DNA of 64,000 nucleotides from Catenuloplanes indicus (GCF_030813715.1 NZ_JAUSUZ010000001.1:2976001-3040000); one strand, 5' to 3'; counted from the stretch's first letter, positions 42,751 through 51,504 are shown. Translations and numbers: made by a program. Notes: a model not told the origin generated them from the sequence alone.

Positions 42751-43980
42751 TCATACGCCAACTCCCATGTGCTCAGCCAACTCGGCGATGGCCGGAGACG
42801 GCGTACCGCGGGTGCGACGCAACACGTCCGAGATGACCGCGTGCGCGATCGGCCGGCAGCGGATCTCCGACGGCGCCAGCCGATCGCCCTCCAGCAGCAT
42901 CTCCCCGGCCTTGTCCATCTCGCCCATCTGCGAATACCCGCGGGCGAGGTCGAGGTAGTGGTGCGCACGCCGCTCCGGCAGCAGCGCGTCGAACCCGCCG
43001 GTCTGGTTGATCACATCGTGCGTCTCGACCGCCATCCGGCCGTCACCCAGCTCGACCATCGCGGCTGCCCGGTGCAGTTGCACGTTGGTCGGCCCGAACG
43101 AGGTCCAGTAGTGGTTCGCGTCGCCGCCGACGTGCTCGGCGACGCGGGTGGCCTCGTTCATCAGGTCGTGCACGGTGGCGGTGTCGCCGAGCCGGGCCGC
43201 GGCCATGCCGCCCTGCAGCAGCAGCATGCCGTAGACGCTGAGCCGCTCCGGCGTGCTGTCCGTGTCTCCGGCCGGCGCGATCTGGTTGGCCACGTTCACG
43301 TGGATCTCCAGAGCCGGCCGGGCCCGGCCGAGCGCCAGCAGCGAGCTGCCCACCCGGTACGTCGCGACACCGGCCAGCAGCTGGTCGTCGGCGCGCTGGC
43401 AGACCGCGATGGACCGGTCGGCCGCGAGCCAGGACAGCTCGTGCTCGCCCAGCTTGCGCAGCGTGGACGAGGCGATCTGGTAGACCTGCCCGAGCAGGTG
43501 CGCGGCCTCCGGCCGGTCCGGGTCCGGCGTGGAGGTGTCCAGCGCCTGGCCGTCGCGGAGCAGCTTGGGCAGCGCGCGGGCCAGCACGCCGTACTTCGCG
43601 TGCTGGAACGTCAGCCACGCGTGGCTGACCGCCTTGCGCATCTCCGGCAGCGGCGGCGCCTGCGGCGTGGCCGTGAAGAACGCGCTGATCTGGTTGTACC
43701 GTTCCAGCGCGGACCGGATCTCCTCGACCTCGACCTGGTCGATGCAGTTGACCGTGTCCGGCCGGCGCTCCGGGTCCTTGCCGAGCAGCAGCTGCACGTC
43801 GACCTGCAGCACGTCCGCGATCTCGTAGATCACGGAGAACTTGTCGAGCCGGCGTACCCCGCGCTCGACCTTGTCCACCCAGCTCTTCGACTTGCCCAGC
43901 CGGTCCGCGAAGACCTGCTGGGACATCTTGCGCCGTCCCCGCCAGTACGCCACTCGGCGTCCGATCGGCAGCTCGTCCAC
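42751..43980 (-). CDS. Xre family regulator with TPR domain
   Basis: 409 residues from GTG 43980 (ribosome site GGAGAGGACCA). N-terminal HTH_3: VAYWRGRRKMSQQVFADRLGKSKSWVDKVERGVRRLDKFS in outline, then a helical TPR-like domain with repeated Leu/Ala helices (LLGQVYQIASSTLRKLGEHE; MLLLQGGMAAARLGD; YLDLARGYSQMGEMDKAGEM). Such proteins sense a ligand or peptide through the TPR part. Divergent from the prim-pol gene across about 258 bp, which contains AAGTTGCAA, a word repeated beyond the prim-pol gene. Confidence 0.85.
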   Translation of the reverse strand: MDELPIGRRVAYWRGRRKMSQQVFADRLGKSKSWVDKVERGVRRLDKFSVIYEIADVLQVDVQLLLGKDPERRPDTVNCIDQVEVEEIRSALERYNQISAFFTATPQAPPLPEMRKAVSHAWLTFQHAKYGVLARALPKLLRDGQALDTSTPDPDRPEAAHLLGQVYQIASSTLRKLGEHELSWLAADRSIAVCQRADDQLLAGVATYRVGSSLLALGRARPALEIHVNVANQIAPAGDTDSTPERLSVYGMLLLQGGMAAARLGDTATVHDLMNEATRVAEHVGGDANHYWTSFGPTNVQLHRAAAMVELGDGRMAVETHDVINQTGGFDALLPERRAHHYLDLARGYSQMGEMDKAGEMLLEGDRLAPSEIRCRPIAHAVISDVLRRTRGTPSPAIAELAEHMGVGV

Positions 43981-44135
43981 TGGTCCTCTCCTTCGCTCAT
44001 CGCGTGCTCGATTGGCGGCACCCCGAGCGGAGAAAAACGTCTTTGAATTTCCGGTGCCGGTGGGATCACTGTTTCGGTGCCGGTCGCACAGCGAGTGTGT
44101 TCGCCGTGCGGCCGCCGTTCGTAACTTCATGTGCA

Positions 44136-44144
44136 AGTTGCAAC
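44136..44144. promoter_or_regulatory. AAGTTGCAA element, repeated at 45071-45079
   Basis: The 9-bp word AAGTTGCAA occurs in the divergent Xre/prim-pol promoter and again at 45071-45079 after the prim-pol gene, where two further GGTTGC words follow within 25 bp. Positions suggest a shared regulator site; unproven. Confidence 0.4.
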
Positions 44145-44238
44145 CGGTACGACACTCGATAACGACACCGAGTGCGTCGGGTGACGGCTTGATCACCCGA
44201 GAATCTGGATGAGTCACTGACCTGGGGGGTTTCTAGCC

Positions 44239-44946
44239 ATGCGGTGGAGCGCCCGACCACCATTCGTTTCGACGAGCTTGTCCGGAATGACCAGTGTGTT
44301 GCAGCGGCCGCGCCTGCGCCGCGCCGCGCTGCGATATGCCGACCACGAGTGGCCGGTGCTGCCCGGGGCCTGCCTGAGCGCCGGGCGCTTCACCTGCGGG
44401 CGCCCCGGCTGCCCGACGCGCGCCTGCCACCCGGCCATGGAGTCCTGGGAGCGTGCGGCGACGACCGACATCGCCCGCGTCGCGGCGTGGTGGCGGTCCC
44501 GCCCGCACTCCGTGCTGATCGCCACCGGCCGCGCGTTCGACGTGCTGGAGGTGCCGGCCCACCTGGGCCTGCGCGTGCTGGGCGCGGCCCGGCTGCTGGC
44601 CGGCGTGGTCGGACCCGGGCGCGGCCAGGTGCGCGGGCCGGTCGCGGTCACGCCGACCGGGCGCTGGATGCTGCTGGTCGCGCCCGGCGACCCGCTGCGG
44701 CCGGAGCTGGACGAGTGCCTGGACGTGGTCCGGCACGGCACCGGCTCCTGGATCCCCGCGCCGCCGACCCGCCTGCCGGAGGGCGCGGTGCGCTGGGCAG
44801 TGTCGCCGGAGGAGGTGCAGTGGCGCCTGCCGGACTCGTACGCCGTACAGGCGATGCTGGTCGACGCGCTCGGTCCCTACGGACGGCATGCCGGCCTCCG
44901 GCCGCTGCTTCCCCGGCAGTCGACGGGCACGAGGTACGCGGCTTGA
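44239..44946 (+). CDS. Bifunctional primase/polymerase-fold (AEP) domain protein
   Basis: 235 residues from ATG 44239 (GGGGGGT upstream; ATG 44287 is an alternative). LRRAALRYADHEWPVLPGAC, FTCGRPGCPTRACHPAMESWE, IARVAAWWRSRPHSVLIATG and FDVLEVPAHLG follow the N-terminal archaeo-eukaryotic primase domain of actinomycete prim-pol proteins, including a Cys/His knuckle. The DxD acidic pair of active primases is not clear, and there is no helicase, so catalytic activity is doubtful. Many actinomycetes carry this short protein beside regulators. Confidence 0.78.
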   Translation: MRWSARPPFVSTSLSGMTSVLQRPRLRRAALRYADHEWPVLPGACLSAGRFTCGRPGCPTRACHPAMESWERAATTDIARVAAWWRSRPHSVLIATGRAFDVLEVPAHLGLRVLGAARLLAGVVGPGRGQVRGPVAVTPTGRWMLLVAPGDPLRPELDECLDVVRHGTGSWIPAPPTRLPEGAVRWAVSPEEVQWRLPDSYAVQAMLVDALGPYGRHAGLRPLLPRQSTGTRYAA

Positions 44947-45395
44947 ACGCCCATCCGACCGCCCTTCGGGTGGCAAACCGGTACGAGTAGGCACTCAACG
45001 TAGCGCCCGAGAACGAAGAGGGGCGACCCCCGAATGGCGGACGACCGGTCACGAAATCATCGCACCGCAGAAGTTGCAAGGCGGTTGCCTCGGTTGCAAA
45101 AAGCATTCCCCCGTTGATTCCCCGGCCGCCCCTCCCCATCTTGGTGTGAGCAGTCAGCTACGGACTGTGATCGCACGGTGACGGGAGAGCGGCGATGCGC
45201 CTCGTTCGCAACCCGGCCCCGCATGCCGACCGGCAGGCGGGGCCGTCCTATGCCCGGGGACCTCAGCTGCCCCCGAGTGACAACCGGGCGATCGGTCAAG
45301 GCCCGGACGCAGCCGCCGAAGAGCACGGTGCCACCGAGACGTGGCCGCCGGCACAGCGCGCCGGTGCGCGGGAAACACAACGGGGGAACACGCAC
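44947..45395. other. Gene-free leader before the exosortase operon
   Basis: No supported gene. Contains AAGTTGCAA (45071-45079) and GGTTGCAAAA nearby, a short less GC-rich stretch around 45030-45120, and presumably the operon promoter. I looked for a c-di-GMP or c-di-AMP riboswitch consensus and did not see one. Confidence 0.5.
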
Positions 45396-46370
45396 ATGAA
45401 GCAGATCGGCTTCCGCAAGGACGGCGTCGAACTCACGCCGACGCCGGCCGAGCAGACCGCGCCGGCGGACTTCACGGTCCTGGCCAGCTCGGTGGTGCGC
45501 TCGCTGCGCTCACTCACCGACCTGGACGCCTGGATGGTGGCCCGCGTGGTCGACAACGAGCAGGTGCTGCTCGCCGCGGACGCGGACGGTCTGCCCGTCG
45601 CCCCCGGGTTCCACCAGCCGTGGGAGGAGTCGGTCTGCGGGCTGTTGCTCGGCGGCGGTGCCACCATGCCGCTGGTCGTCGACGACCTCACCACGCTGCC
45701 CGGCTACCAGCACTCGGTCGCGGACCGGCTGAACATCGGCTTCTACGCCGGTGCCCCGATGTACGACCGGGCCGGCGCGCTGATCGGCACGCTGTGCGGC
45801 CTGGACCGGACGCCGCACGCGGTGGCGATGCCCGCGCTGGCCGACCTGGTCGCCGTGCAGGCCGCGATGCTGGCCAAGCTGCTCGACGCGGAGCTGCTCA
45901 ACGCCCGCTACCAGCGCACCGTGCAGGGCGAGCTGCTCGGCGTCCACCGGGACGCGCCGACCGGCCTGCCGGACCGCGTCGCCTGGGGCGGCCTGCTCGC
46001 CGAGCAGGAGGCCGTCGTCCGCCGGTACGGCACGCCCGCGGGCGTCATCGTCATCGGCGTCGACCCGGTGATCACCGCCGGCGCGCTGCGCCGGATCACC
46101 AAGGCGCTGCGCGACGAGGGCCGCCGCCACCATGACGCGATCGCCGTCCGCCTGGACGGCCGGCACTTCGGGCTGCTGACGCTGGACCGTCCGCGGCGCG
46201 AGGTGTCCGGCACCGCCACGCGCATCGAGCGCAAGCTCAACGACCTCAAGGTCCACCCGCGGGTGGGCTGGGCGATGCGCGGCGAGGCCGAGAACCTGCA
46301 GGAGACCTGGCGGCTCGCGGACCGGCGCAAGTTCGAGCGCCACCGCGACAGCATGTACGTGGGCGGCTGA
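45396..46370 (+). CDS. GAF domain protein with degenerate GGDEF domain
   Basis: 324 residues from ATG 45396 (CGGGGGAAC). Residues ~25-165 are a GAF domain (WMVARVVDNEQVLLAADADG ... YAGAPMYDRAGALIGTLCGLD), a ligand sensor. Residues ~185-320 have a GGDEF fold (APTGLPDRVAW, GVIVIGVDPV) but the active-site GGDEF is replaced by LDGRHF, so it cannot make c-di-GMP. It may bind c-di-GMP or another nucleotide and control the following enzymes. First gene of the operon; 1 bp separates it from the exosortase gene. Confidence 0.83.
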   Translation: MKQIGFRKDGVELTPTPAEQTAPADFTVLASSVVRSLRSLTDLDAWMVARVVDNEQVLLAADADGLPVAPGFHQPWEESVCGLLLGGGATMPLVVDDLTTLPGYQHSVADRLNIGFYAGAPMYDRAGALIGTLCGLDRTPHAVAMPALADLVAVQAAMLAKLLDAELLNARYQRTVQGELLGVHRDAPTGLPDRVAWGGLLAEQEAVVRRYGTPAGVIVIGVDPVITAGALRRITKALRDEGRRHHDAIAVRLDGRHFGLLTLDRPRREVSGTATRIERKLNDLKVHPRVGWAMRGEAENLQETWRLADRRKFERHRDSMYVGG

Positions 46371-46371
46371 C

Positions 46372-46947
46372 ATGACGACGCTGAACCTTCCCCGCCCGCG
46401 CTCGCACCGTGCGGTCTCCGAGGTGACGATCGGACCGGTGCGCATCATGCTCGCGATCGGCGCCGTGCTCGCCATCGCGGCACTGATCTACTGGGACGAC
46501 GAACTGCGGCACATGGAGGCCTGCACCTCGGCCTGGCTGGCCCGGCGCAACGGTCTCACGGACGCGACCTGCACCGGCTCGACCGTGCTGTTCATGATCG
46601 GTGAGTTCCAGAGCGGCGTGACCATCACGCTCGGCTGCACCGTCACGTTCCTGGCCATCCCGTTCCTGCTGGCCACGTCCGGCCTCTTCGTGATCAACCG
46701 GGTCTCGCTGGTCAAGTCGTTCCTGGCGCTGCTCGCCGCCGTCGCGTTCATCATGGTCTGCAACCACCTGCGGCTGCTCTCCATCGAGGTGGCGATGCGG
46801 ATCTGGGGTGCCGAGGACGGCTACTCCGCCACGCACATCCTGGTCGGCACGCTGATCTCCACGCTCGGCGTGATCGGCGGCGGCCTCGCCTACCTCTACG
46901 TCCTGCTCTTCGGCGACAAGCCCCAGGGAGCCCGCAATGATGGATAG
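46372..46947 (+). CDS. Exosortase/archaeosortase-like membrane protease
   Basis: 191 residues with about five or six membrane helices. Candidate catalytic residues are C89 (TITLGCTVT), R134 (CNHLRLLSIE, the NxxR motif) and H155 (YSATHILVGT, the HxxxG motif), in the order and spacing of exosortases, which cleave a C-terminal sorting signal and attach the protein to the surface. It is shorter than classical exosortase A. Databases may name it XrtP or similar; I am not sure. A candidate substrate is encoded two genes downstream. Overlaps the glycosyltransferase by 11 bp. Confidence 0.78.
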   Translation: MTTLNLPRPRSHRAVSEVTIGPVRIMLAIGAVLAIAALIYWDDELRHMEACTSAWLARRNGLTDATCTGSTVLFMIGEFQSGVTITLGCTVTFLAIPFLLATSGLFVINRVSLVKSFLALLAAVAFIMVCNHLRLLSIEVAMRIWGAEDGYSATHILVGTLISTLGVIGGGLAYLYVLLFGDKPQGARNDG

Positions 46948-48415
46948 TTCGAACTGGCTGCTGGCCCTGCTCAACACCGGCGCGTTCCTGCTCTGCGTCG
47001 GGTTCCTGGTCTACGTCATCGTGATCATGCGGCCGTACCTCAGCATCAAGGAGCTGCCACCGGGCGACGCCGCGGACAACGACTGGCACCTGATCGTGCC
47101 GGCGCTCAACGAGGAAGAGGTCATCGGCGGCACCGTGCTGCACCTGACCTCGACGTTCCCGCAGGCGCACGTCTGGGTCATCGACGACGGCTCGGACGAC
47201 GCGACCGGCCGGGTCCTCGCCGAGCTGGCACCGCGGCTGCCGAAATTGCACGTCATCACGCGGGTCGCGCCGGACGCGCGTACCGGCAAGGGTGATGTCC
47301 TGAACCTGGGCTGGTCGTCGATCGACGAGTGGGTCACCCGCAACGGCGGCGACAAGAAGAAGACCATCGTCGGCGTGGTCGACGCGGACGGCCGCCTGGA
47401 CCCGCACGCGTTCGACGTCATCTCCGGCGAGGAGATGTTCGCCGACGCGACGGTCGGCGCCGTTCAGGTGCTGGTCCGCGTGGTCGAGGACGTCGAGGCG
47501 TTCGTCAGCACGGACGTGCAGACGCTCGCGTCCCGCAGCGCACTGCCGGCCCCCGGCGACGCGTCGATCCTGGTGCAGCTGCAGGACATGGAGTTCACCG
47601 GCCCGATCGCGGCCATGCAGGGCCTGCGCCGCCGCACCGGCAGCGTCGGCATGGGCGGCAACGGCCAGTTCACCAGGCTGTCCGTGCTCAACGAGATCTC
47701 CAAGAAGTTCGGTACGCCGTGGCACGGCGCGCTGCTGGAGGACTTCGAGCTCGGCCTGCACGTGCTGCTGATGGGATACCGGACCGAGTACTGCCACCAC
47801 ACGTTCGTGGCGCAGGCCGGCCTCGACCGGCTGCGGCCGCTGATCCGCCAGCGCAGCCGCTGGTCGCAGGGCGGCATCCAGTGCCTGAAGTACCTGTGGG
47901 CGGTCATGCAGTCCCGCAACGTGTCGCTCTCCGGCGCGCTGGAGATCGCCTACTACCTGTACGTGCCGTGGTCGCAGCTGTCCGGCAGCATCATCTTCCC
48001 GGCCGCGATCGGCATCGACATCTGGTACGCGCTGAACACCGGCGGCGGCACCGACCGCTGGTGGATGACCGGCGCCTGGGGCATCGTCCCGCTGGCCCTG
48101 CTCTTCGGCGTGTTCCCGCACGCGGTGTGGGGCCTGCTCTACCGCACCCGCTGCGGCAACATGATCACCCGCCGCCGCGCGCTGGCGCTGGCCATGGGCA
48201 ACCTCCTCTACGGCTACCTGCTGCAGGCGGCCGTGTGGTGGGCGCTCATCCGGATCATCCGCGGCAAGACCGACTGGAAGAAGACCAAGCACCCCGGCAC
48301 CCGGGTCGGCATGGCGCTGGCCCAGGCCCGGACGCCCGACGAATGGGCGGCCGAGATCGAGCACGCACAGCAGTCCACCTCCCACCACCGTCACTCCACG
48401 CCGGCCGGCGTCTGA
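46937..48415 (+). CDS. Family 2 glycosyltransferase, cellulose-synthase/hyaluronan-synthase-like
   Basis: 492 residues. One N-terminal helix (7-31), a cytoplasmic GT2 domain with DD (83-84), DAD (149-151), the ED base region (LEDFELG, 268-271) and QRSRW (305-309), the Q(Q/R)xRW motif of processive enzymes, then about four C-terminal helices. It would polymerise and export a sugar polymer from a nucleotide sugar. The downstream UDP-GlcNAc 2-epimerase suggests an amino-sugar (for example ManNAc-type) substrate. ATG 46937 or 46940. Confidence 0.9.
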   Translation: MMDSSNWLLALLNTGAFLLCVGFLVYVIVIMRPYLSIKELPPGDAADNDWHLIVPALNEEEVIGGTVLHLTSTFPQAHVWVIDDGSDDATGRVLAELAPRLPKLHVITRVAPDARTGKGDVLNLGWSSIDEWVTRNGGDKKKTIVGVVDADGRLDPHAFDVISGEEMFADATVGAVQVLVRVVEDVEAFVSTDVQTLASRSALPAPGDASILVQLQDMEFTGPIAAMQGLRRRTGSVGMGGNGQFTRLSVLNEISKKFGTPWHGALLEDFELGLHVLLMGYRTEYCHHTFVAQAGLDRLRPLIRQRSRWSQGGIQCLKYLWAVMQSRNVSLSGALEIAYYLYVPWSQLSGSIIFPAAIGIDIWYALNTGGGTDRWWMTGAWGIVPLALLFGVFPHAVWGLLYRTRCGNMITRRRALALAMGNLLYGYLLQAAVWWALIRIIRGKTDWKKTKHPGTRVGMALAQARTPDEWAAEIEHAQQSTSHHRHSTPAGV

Positions 48416-48435
48416 ACCGCAAAGGCACCGACACC

Positions 48436-49320
48436 ATGACTTCTCGACGGAACACCGCTCGCAACGCGGCGCTCGCCGCGGGCGTCTGCCTCGCGACCAT
48501 CTTCGGCGCGGCCTCGCCGGCCATGGCGGACACCTCCAACGCGTACGCCCAGGCCCTGAGCACCACGCTGGTCGGCGGCGTGCTCGGCGCGCGCACCACG
48601 CCCGCCCAGGTGGCCAACGACGGCACCCAGCCGGTGCAGACGTCCACCGGCAACCCGACGCTGATCGGCGGGCAGAGCATCCTCAAGGCCGGTGTGCTCG
48701 TGCAGCAGGCGACCGCGTGGCCGGAGGGCCGGGACGCGGCGTGCGCCGGTGTGGCCGGCAACGGCGGCGTCGTCGCCATCGGCAACGACGGCACCTGCAC
48801 GGTCTCCGGCAGCGGCGGCGTCTCGCTGGAGCTGCTGAACGTGCTCGGCCTCGGCAGCGTCACGCTCAAGGCGGACGCGATCACCAGCGAGTGCTACGCC
48901 ACGTCGCTCGGCGACCTGCGGGCGAAGTCCACGCTGGCGAACCTGCGGCTGGAGACCAAGACCGCGCTCGGCACCACCACGACCACCAGCCTCGCCGGGC
49001 AGACCGGCCCGAACACCGGCGTCAACGTCGGCGGCCTGCTCGGGCTGGGCAACATCGCCACCCTGCTGATCAACGAGCAGCACACCGACGCGACCAACAA
49101 CAGCGCCAGCGCGACCGCGCTGCGGATCGGCCTGCTCGGCACGACCGGCGTGCTCTCCTCCACGGTCGAGGTCGGCAAGGTCATGTGCGGCGAGACCAAG
49201 TACACGCCGGCGCTGCCGGTGCACGGCCTGCCGATCGCTGGTGGCGCGCTCGCCGTCGCCATGTGGTTCGGCCGGCACCGCATCAAGTCGCTCGCGACCT
49301 CACTGCGCGGTGCCCGATGA
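48436..49320 (+). CDS. Secreted surface protein with C-terminal sorting-like tail
   Basis: 294 residues. Signal peptide NAALAAGVCLATIFGAASPAMA with cleavage near residue 34. The mature part is Gly/Thr/Ser-rich with three or four cysteines (DAACAGVAG, GTCTVSG, SECYATS, VMCGETK). The C-terminus (LPVHGLPIAGGALAVAMWFG then RHRIKSLATSLRGAR) has a Pro/Gly motif, a short hydrophobic stretch and basic tail: the tripartite form used by sortases and exosortases. The exosortase-like gene is two genes upstream, so this is its likely substrate. Resembles proteins called choice-of-anchor families. ATG 48436. Confidence 0.8.
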   Translation: MTSRRNTARNAALAAGVCLATIFGAASPAMADTSNAYAQALSTTLVGGVLGARTTPAQVANDGTQPVQTSTGNPTLIGGQSILKAGVLVQQATAWPEGRDAACAGVAGNGGVVAIGNDGTCTVSGSGGVSLELLNVLGLGSVTLKADAITSECYATSLGDLRAKSTLANLRLETKTALGTTTTTSLAGQTGPNTGVNVGGLLGLGNIATLLINEQHTDATNNSASATALRIGLLGTTGVLSSTVEVGKVMCGETKYTPALPVHGLPIAGGALAVAMWFGRHRIKSLATSLRGAR

Positions 49321-50441
49321 CCGCGGTCGCCGTCGTCTTCGGCACCCGCCCGGAGATCATCAAACTCGGACCGGTGATCGCCGCGCTCGGCGCGGCGGCC
49401 CGGCCGGTCTTCACCGGCCAGCACTACGACGCCGCGCTGGTCGACACGTTCCTCGCGGTCGCCGGCGTGCCGGACCTGAAGCCGGCCCTGCCCGGCATCG
49501 GCGGCACCGGACGCGCCGACCAGGTCAGCCTGATGCTCAGCGGGCTCACCGCACTGTGGCGCGCGGACCGCCCGGACGCGGTCGTCGTGCAGGGCGACAC
49601 CAACACGGCCAACGCGGCCGCGCAGGCCGCCCACTACCTCGGCATCCCGGTGGTGCACGTGGAGGCCGGGCTGCGCAGTTTCGACCGCAACATGCCCGAG
49701 GAGATCAACCGCCTGGTGATCTCCGCGGTCGCGGACGTGCACTGCGCCGCCACCGAGGAGAACGCGGAGTTCCTGCTGCGGGCCGGCACCCCCGCCGAGT
49801 CCGTACACCTCACCGGGAACCCGATCGTCGAGGCCACCCGCGCGATCCTGCCGTCCGAGTTCGCGCGGCGCCGCGCGCTCGCCGACGCCGGCGTGACCGG
49901 CCCGGACTTCGTGCTCGCCACGATCCACCGCCCGGAGAACGCCGACGACCCGGACCGGCTCGCGCTGATCCTCGCCCAGCTGGCCCTGCTCGGCCGGCCG
50001 GTGGTCCTGCCCCTGCACCCCAGGACACGGCAGACCATCAGCCGGTACGAGGTACCGGTCCCGCCGCAGATCACCGTGACCGACCCACTGGACCACGCCC
50101 GGTTCCTGGCGCTGGCCACCGCCTGCACGCTGGTCGTCTCCGACTCCGGCGGCGTACAGGAGGAGGTCACGGTGATCGGCAGGCCGCTGGTCGTGGTCCG
50201 CAACAGCACCGAGCGCCCGGAGGCCATGCGCGCCGGCTTCGCGCTGCTGGCCCAGCCCGCCGAGATCCTGGACGCCGCCCGGCGCCTGCTGGACCCGGCC
50301 CACCTGGCACGCCTGGCCCACACGCCGTCCCCCTTCGGCGACGGCCACGCAGCCGAACGGATCGCCGCGCTCACCCTGGCCGCGATCCACCACACCCCCG
50401 CGGCCGCGGAACCCCCCGTGCCCGTTCTGCGGGCCGCCTGA
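49317..50441 (+). CDS. wecB: UDP-N-acetylglucosamine 2-epimerase (non-hydrolysing)
   Basis: 374 residues, overlapping the previous stop (ATGA). Motifs VVFGTRPEIIKLGPVI, GQHYD, VVVQGDTNTA, HVEAGLRSFDRNMPEEINR, LTGNPIVEA, ATIHRPEN and VVSDSGGVQEEV are all intact. It interconverts UDP-GlcNAc and UDP-ManNAc, feeding a surface polymer. As the last gene of the operon it likely supplies the donor for the upstream glycosyltransferase. Confidence 0.93.
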   Translation: MTAVAVVFGTRPEIIKLGPVIAALGAAARPVFTGQHYDAALVDTFLAVAGVPDLKPALPGIGGTGRADQVSLMLSGLTALWRADRPDAVVVQGDTNTANAAAQAAHYLGIPVVHVEAGLRSFDRNMPEEINRLVISAVADVHCAATEENAEFLLRAGTPAESVHLTGNPIVEATRAILPSEFARRRALADAGVTGPDFVLATIHRPENADDPDRLALILAQLALLGRPVVLPLHPRTRQTISRYEVPVPPQITVTDPLDHARFLALATACTLVVSDSGGVQEEVTVIGRPLVVVRNSTERPEAMRAGFALLAQPAEILDAARRLLDPAHLARLAHTPSPFGDGHAAERIAALTLAAIHHTPAAAEPPVPVLRAA

Positions 50442-50457
50442 CATTCACCCCCGCACG

Positions 50458-50496
50458 GAGAACCCCCCGAGGCAGGCTGGGCCTCGGGGGGTTCTC
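50458..50496. terminator. Very strong terminator closing the exosortase operon
   Basis: Perfect 16-bp stem GAGAACCCCCCGAGGC (50458-50473), loop AGGCTGG, complement 50481-50496, followed by TCATTCC. Confidence 0.92.
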
Positions 50497-50625
50497 TCAT
50501 TCCCGGCCTCGGTACTCGCTCCTCAGCCGGGCGATCGACCCGGTCTCCGGTGCTGCCCATACCGTGCCGTCCGGGGCGAGCGCGATGCCGTACGGGCTGC
50601 CGCCCACCGGAAACTCATCGATCAT
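50497..50625 (-). pseudogene. Fragment of a streptogramin-lyase-type beta-propeller gene
   Basis: On the minus strand, ATG 50625 to TGA 50497 encodes 42 residues: IDEFPVGGSPYGIALAPDGT then VWAAPETGSIARL. This is a single Vgb/NHL-type propeller blade (xxFPVxxxPxGIAxxPDGxxW). A whole enzyme needs several blades, so this is a remnant, or a peptide coupled to the hydrolase whose stop it overlaps. Confidence 0.6.
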
Positions 50626-51463
50626 TTCTCGTCATCCGCTCGATCACGTCCGCCAGCGCGGCCGGGGCGGTCGCCGGCACGTTGTGGTTCGCGTCCAGGT
50701 CGACCAGGTGCCGGGCGGGCCGCGCCGACACGATCGTGGCCACCTCGTCCCGGCGGTCCGCGTAGAACCCGCGGGTGGCCAGCACGATCGTCATCGGGCA
50801 CCGGACCCGCTCGTACACGTCCACGGCCGGGAACACGTCGTCCGCCGGGTCCGGCGCACCAGCGGTCGCGATCTCCGCCACCGTGGGTCGCCGCAGAAAA
50901 CCGTTCCTCACCGGTACGAACGAGCGCCGTCGCACCTCGCGCACCAGACCGGGCCGGGCGCCCTGCTCCAGCTCGTCCAGCGGCGCGTCCAGCCACGCGT
51001 CCCGTTCCGCCGCGGTCGCCTCCCACCCGTACCGGAACGTCTCGCGCATCCACCGCGCGCCCTCGTCCGTCGACCAGTGTGCCAGCGCCGCGGCCGCGGT
51101 GGCCCGGTCGTCCAGCACCACGCCGTCGACCACGCAGACGGCGGACGCGTCGATCAGCCCGGCCGCGACCGCGGCCGTCACCGCGTACCCGCCGGTCGAG
51201 TGCCCGGCCAGCAGCGGCCGCTCCCAGCCCAGCTCCGCGACGACGTCACCGAGGTCCCGCCAGTACTGCGCGCCGGCCGTGGACCCGAGCGGGTGCTGCC
51301 CGTGCCCGCGCAGGTCGACCGCGACGACCCGGTGTCCCCGGCCGGTCAGCCGCTCCGCGACGTCCGTCCAGGCCGCCGCGTTCTGCCCGCTGCCGTGCAC
51401 CAGCAGGATCGGCACACCGCCGTCCGTACCCCCGAAATCGATGCCACTGATCATCGTCACCAC
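50615..51463 (-). CDS. Alpha/beta hydrolase
   Basis: 282 residues. ILLVHGSGQNAAAWTDVAER, VVAVDLRGHGQHP, nucleophile elbow LLAGHSTGGYA (Ser about 90), acid near DGVVLDD or the IVLATRGFYADRRDE region, and His in DLDANHNVPATAP. General esterase/lactonase family; substrate unknown. Start ATG 51463 (a second Met three residues later). Overlaps the Vgb fragment at its 3' end. Confidence 0.85.
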   Translation of the reverse strand: MVTMISGIDFGGTDGGVPILLVHGSGQNAAAWTDVAERLTGRGHRVVAVDLRGHGQHPLGSTAGAQYWRDLGDVVAELGWERPLLAGHSTGGYAVTAAVAAGLIDASAVCVVDGVVLDDRATAAAALAHWSTDEGARWMRETFRYGWEATAAERDAWLDAPLDELEQGARPGLVREVRRRSFVPVRNGFLRRPTVAEIATAGAPDPADDVFPAVDVYERVRCPMTIVLATRGFYADRRDEVATIVSARPARHLVDLDANHNVPATAPAALADVIERMTRNDR

Positions 51464-51504
51464 TCTTCAAGTCGGGCCGCCCGGCCGCAACCGGATTCCG
51501 GCGC

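Noticed and set aside
44996-45395. c-di-GMP or c-di-AMP riboswitch before the exosortase operon
   Set aside because: Conserved loop sequences of these classes were not found by eye.
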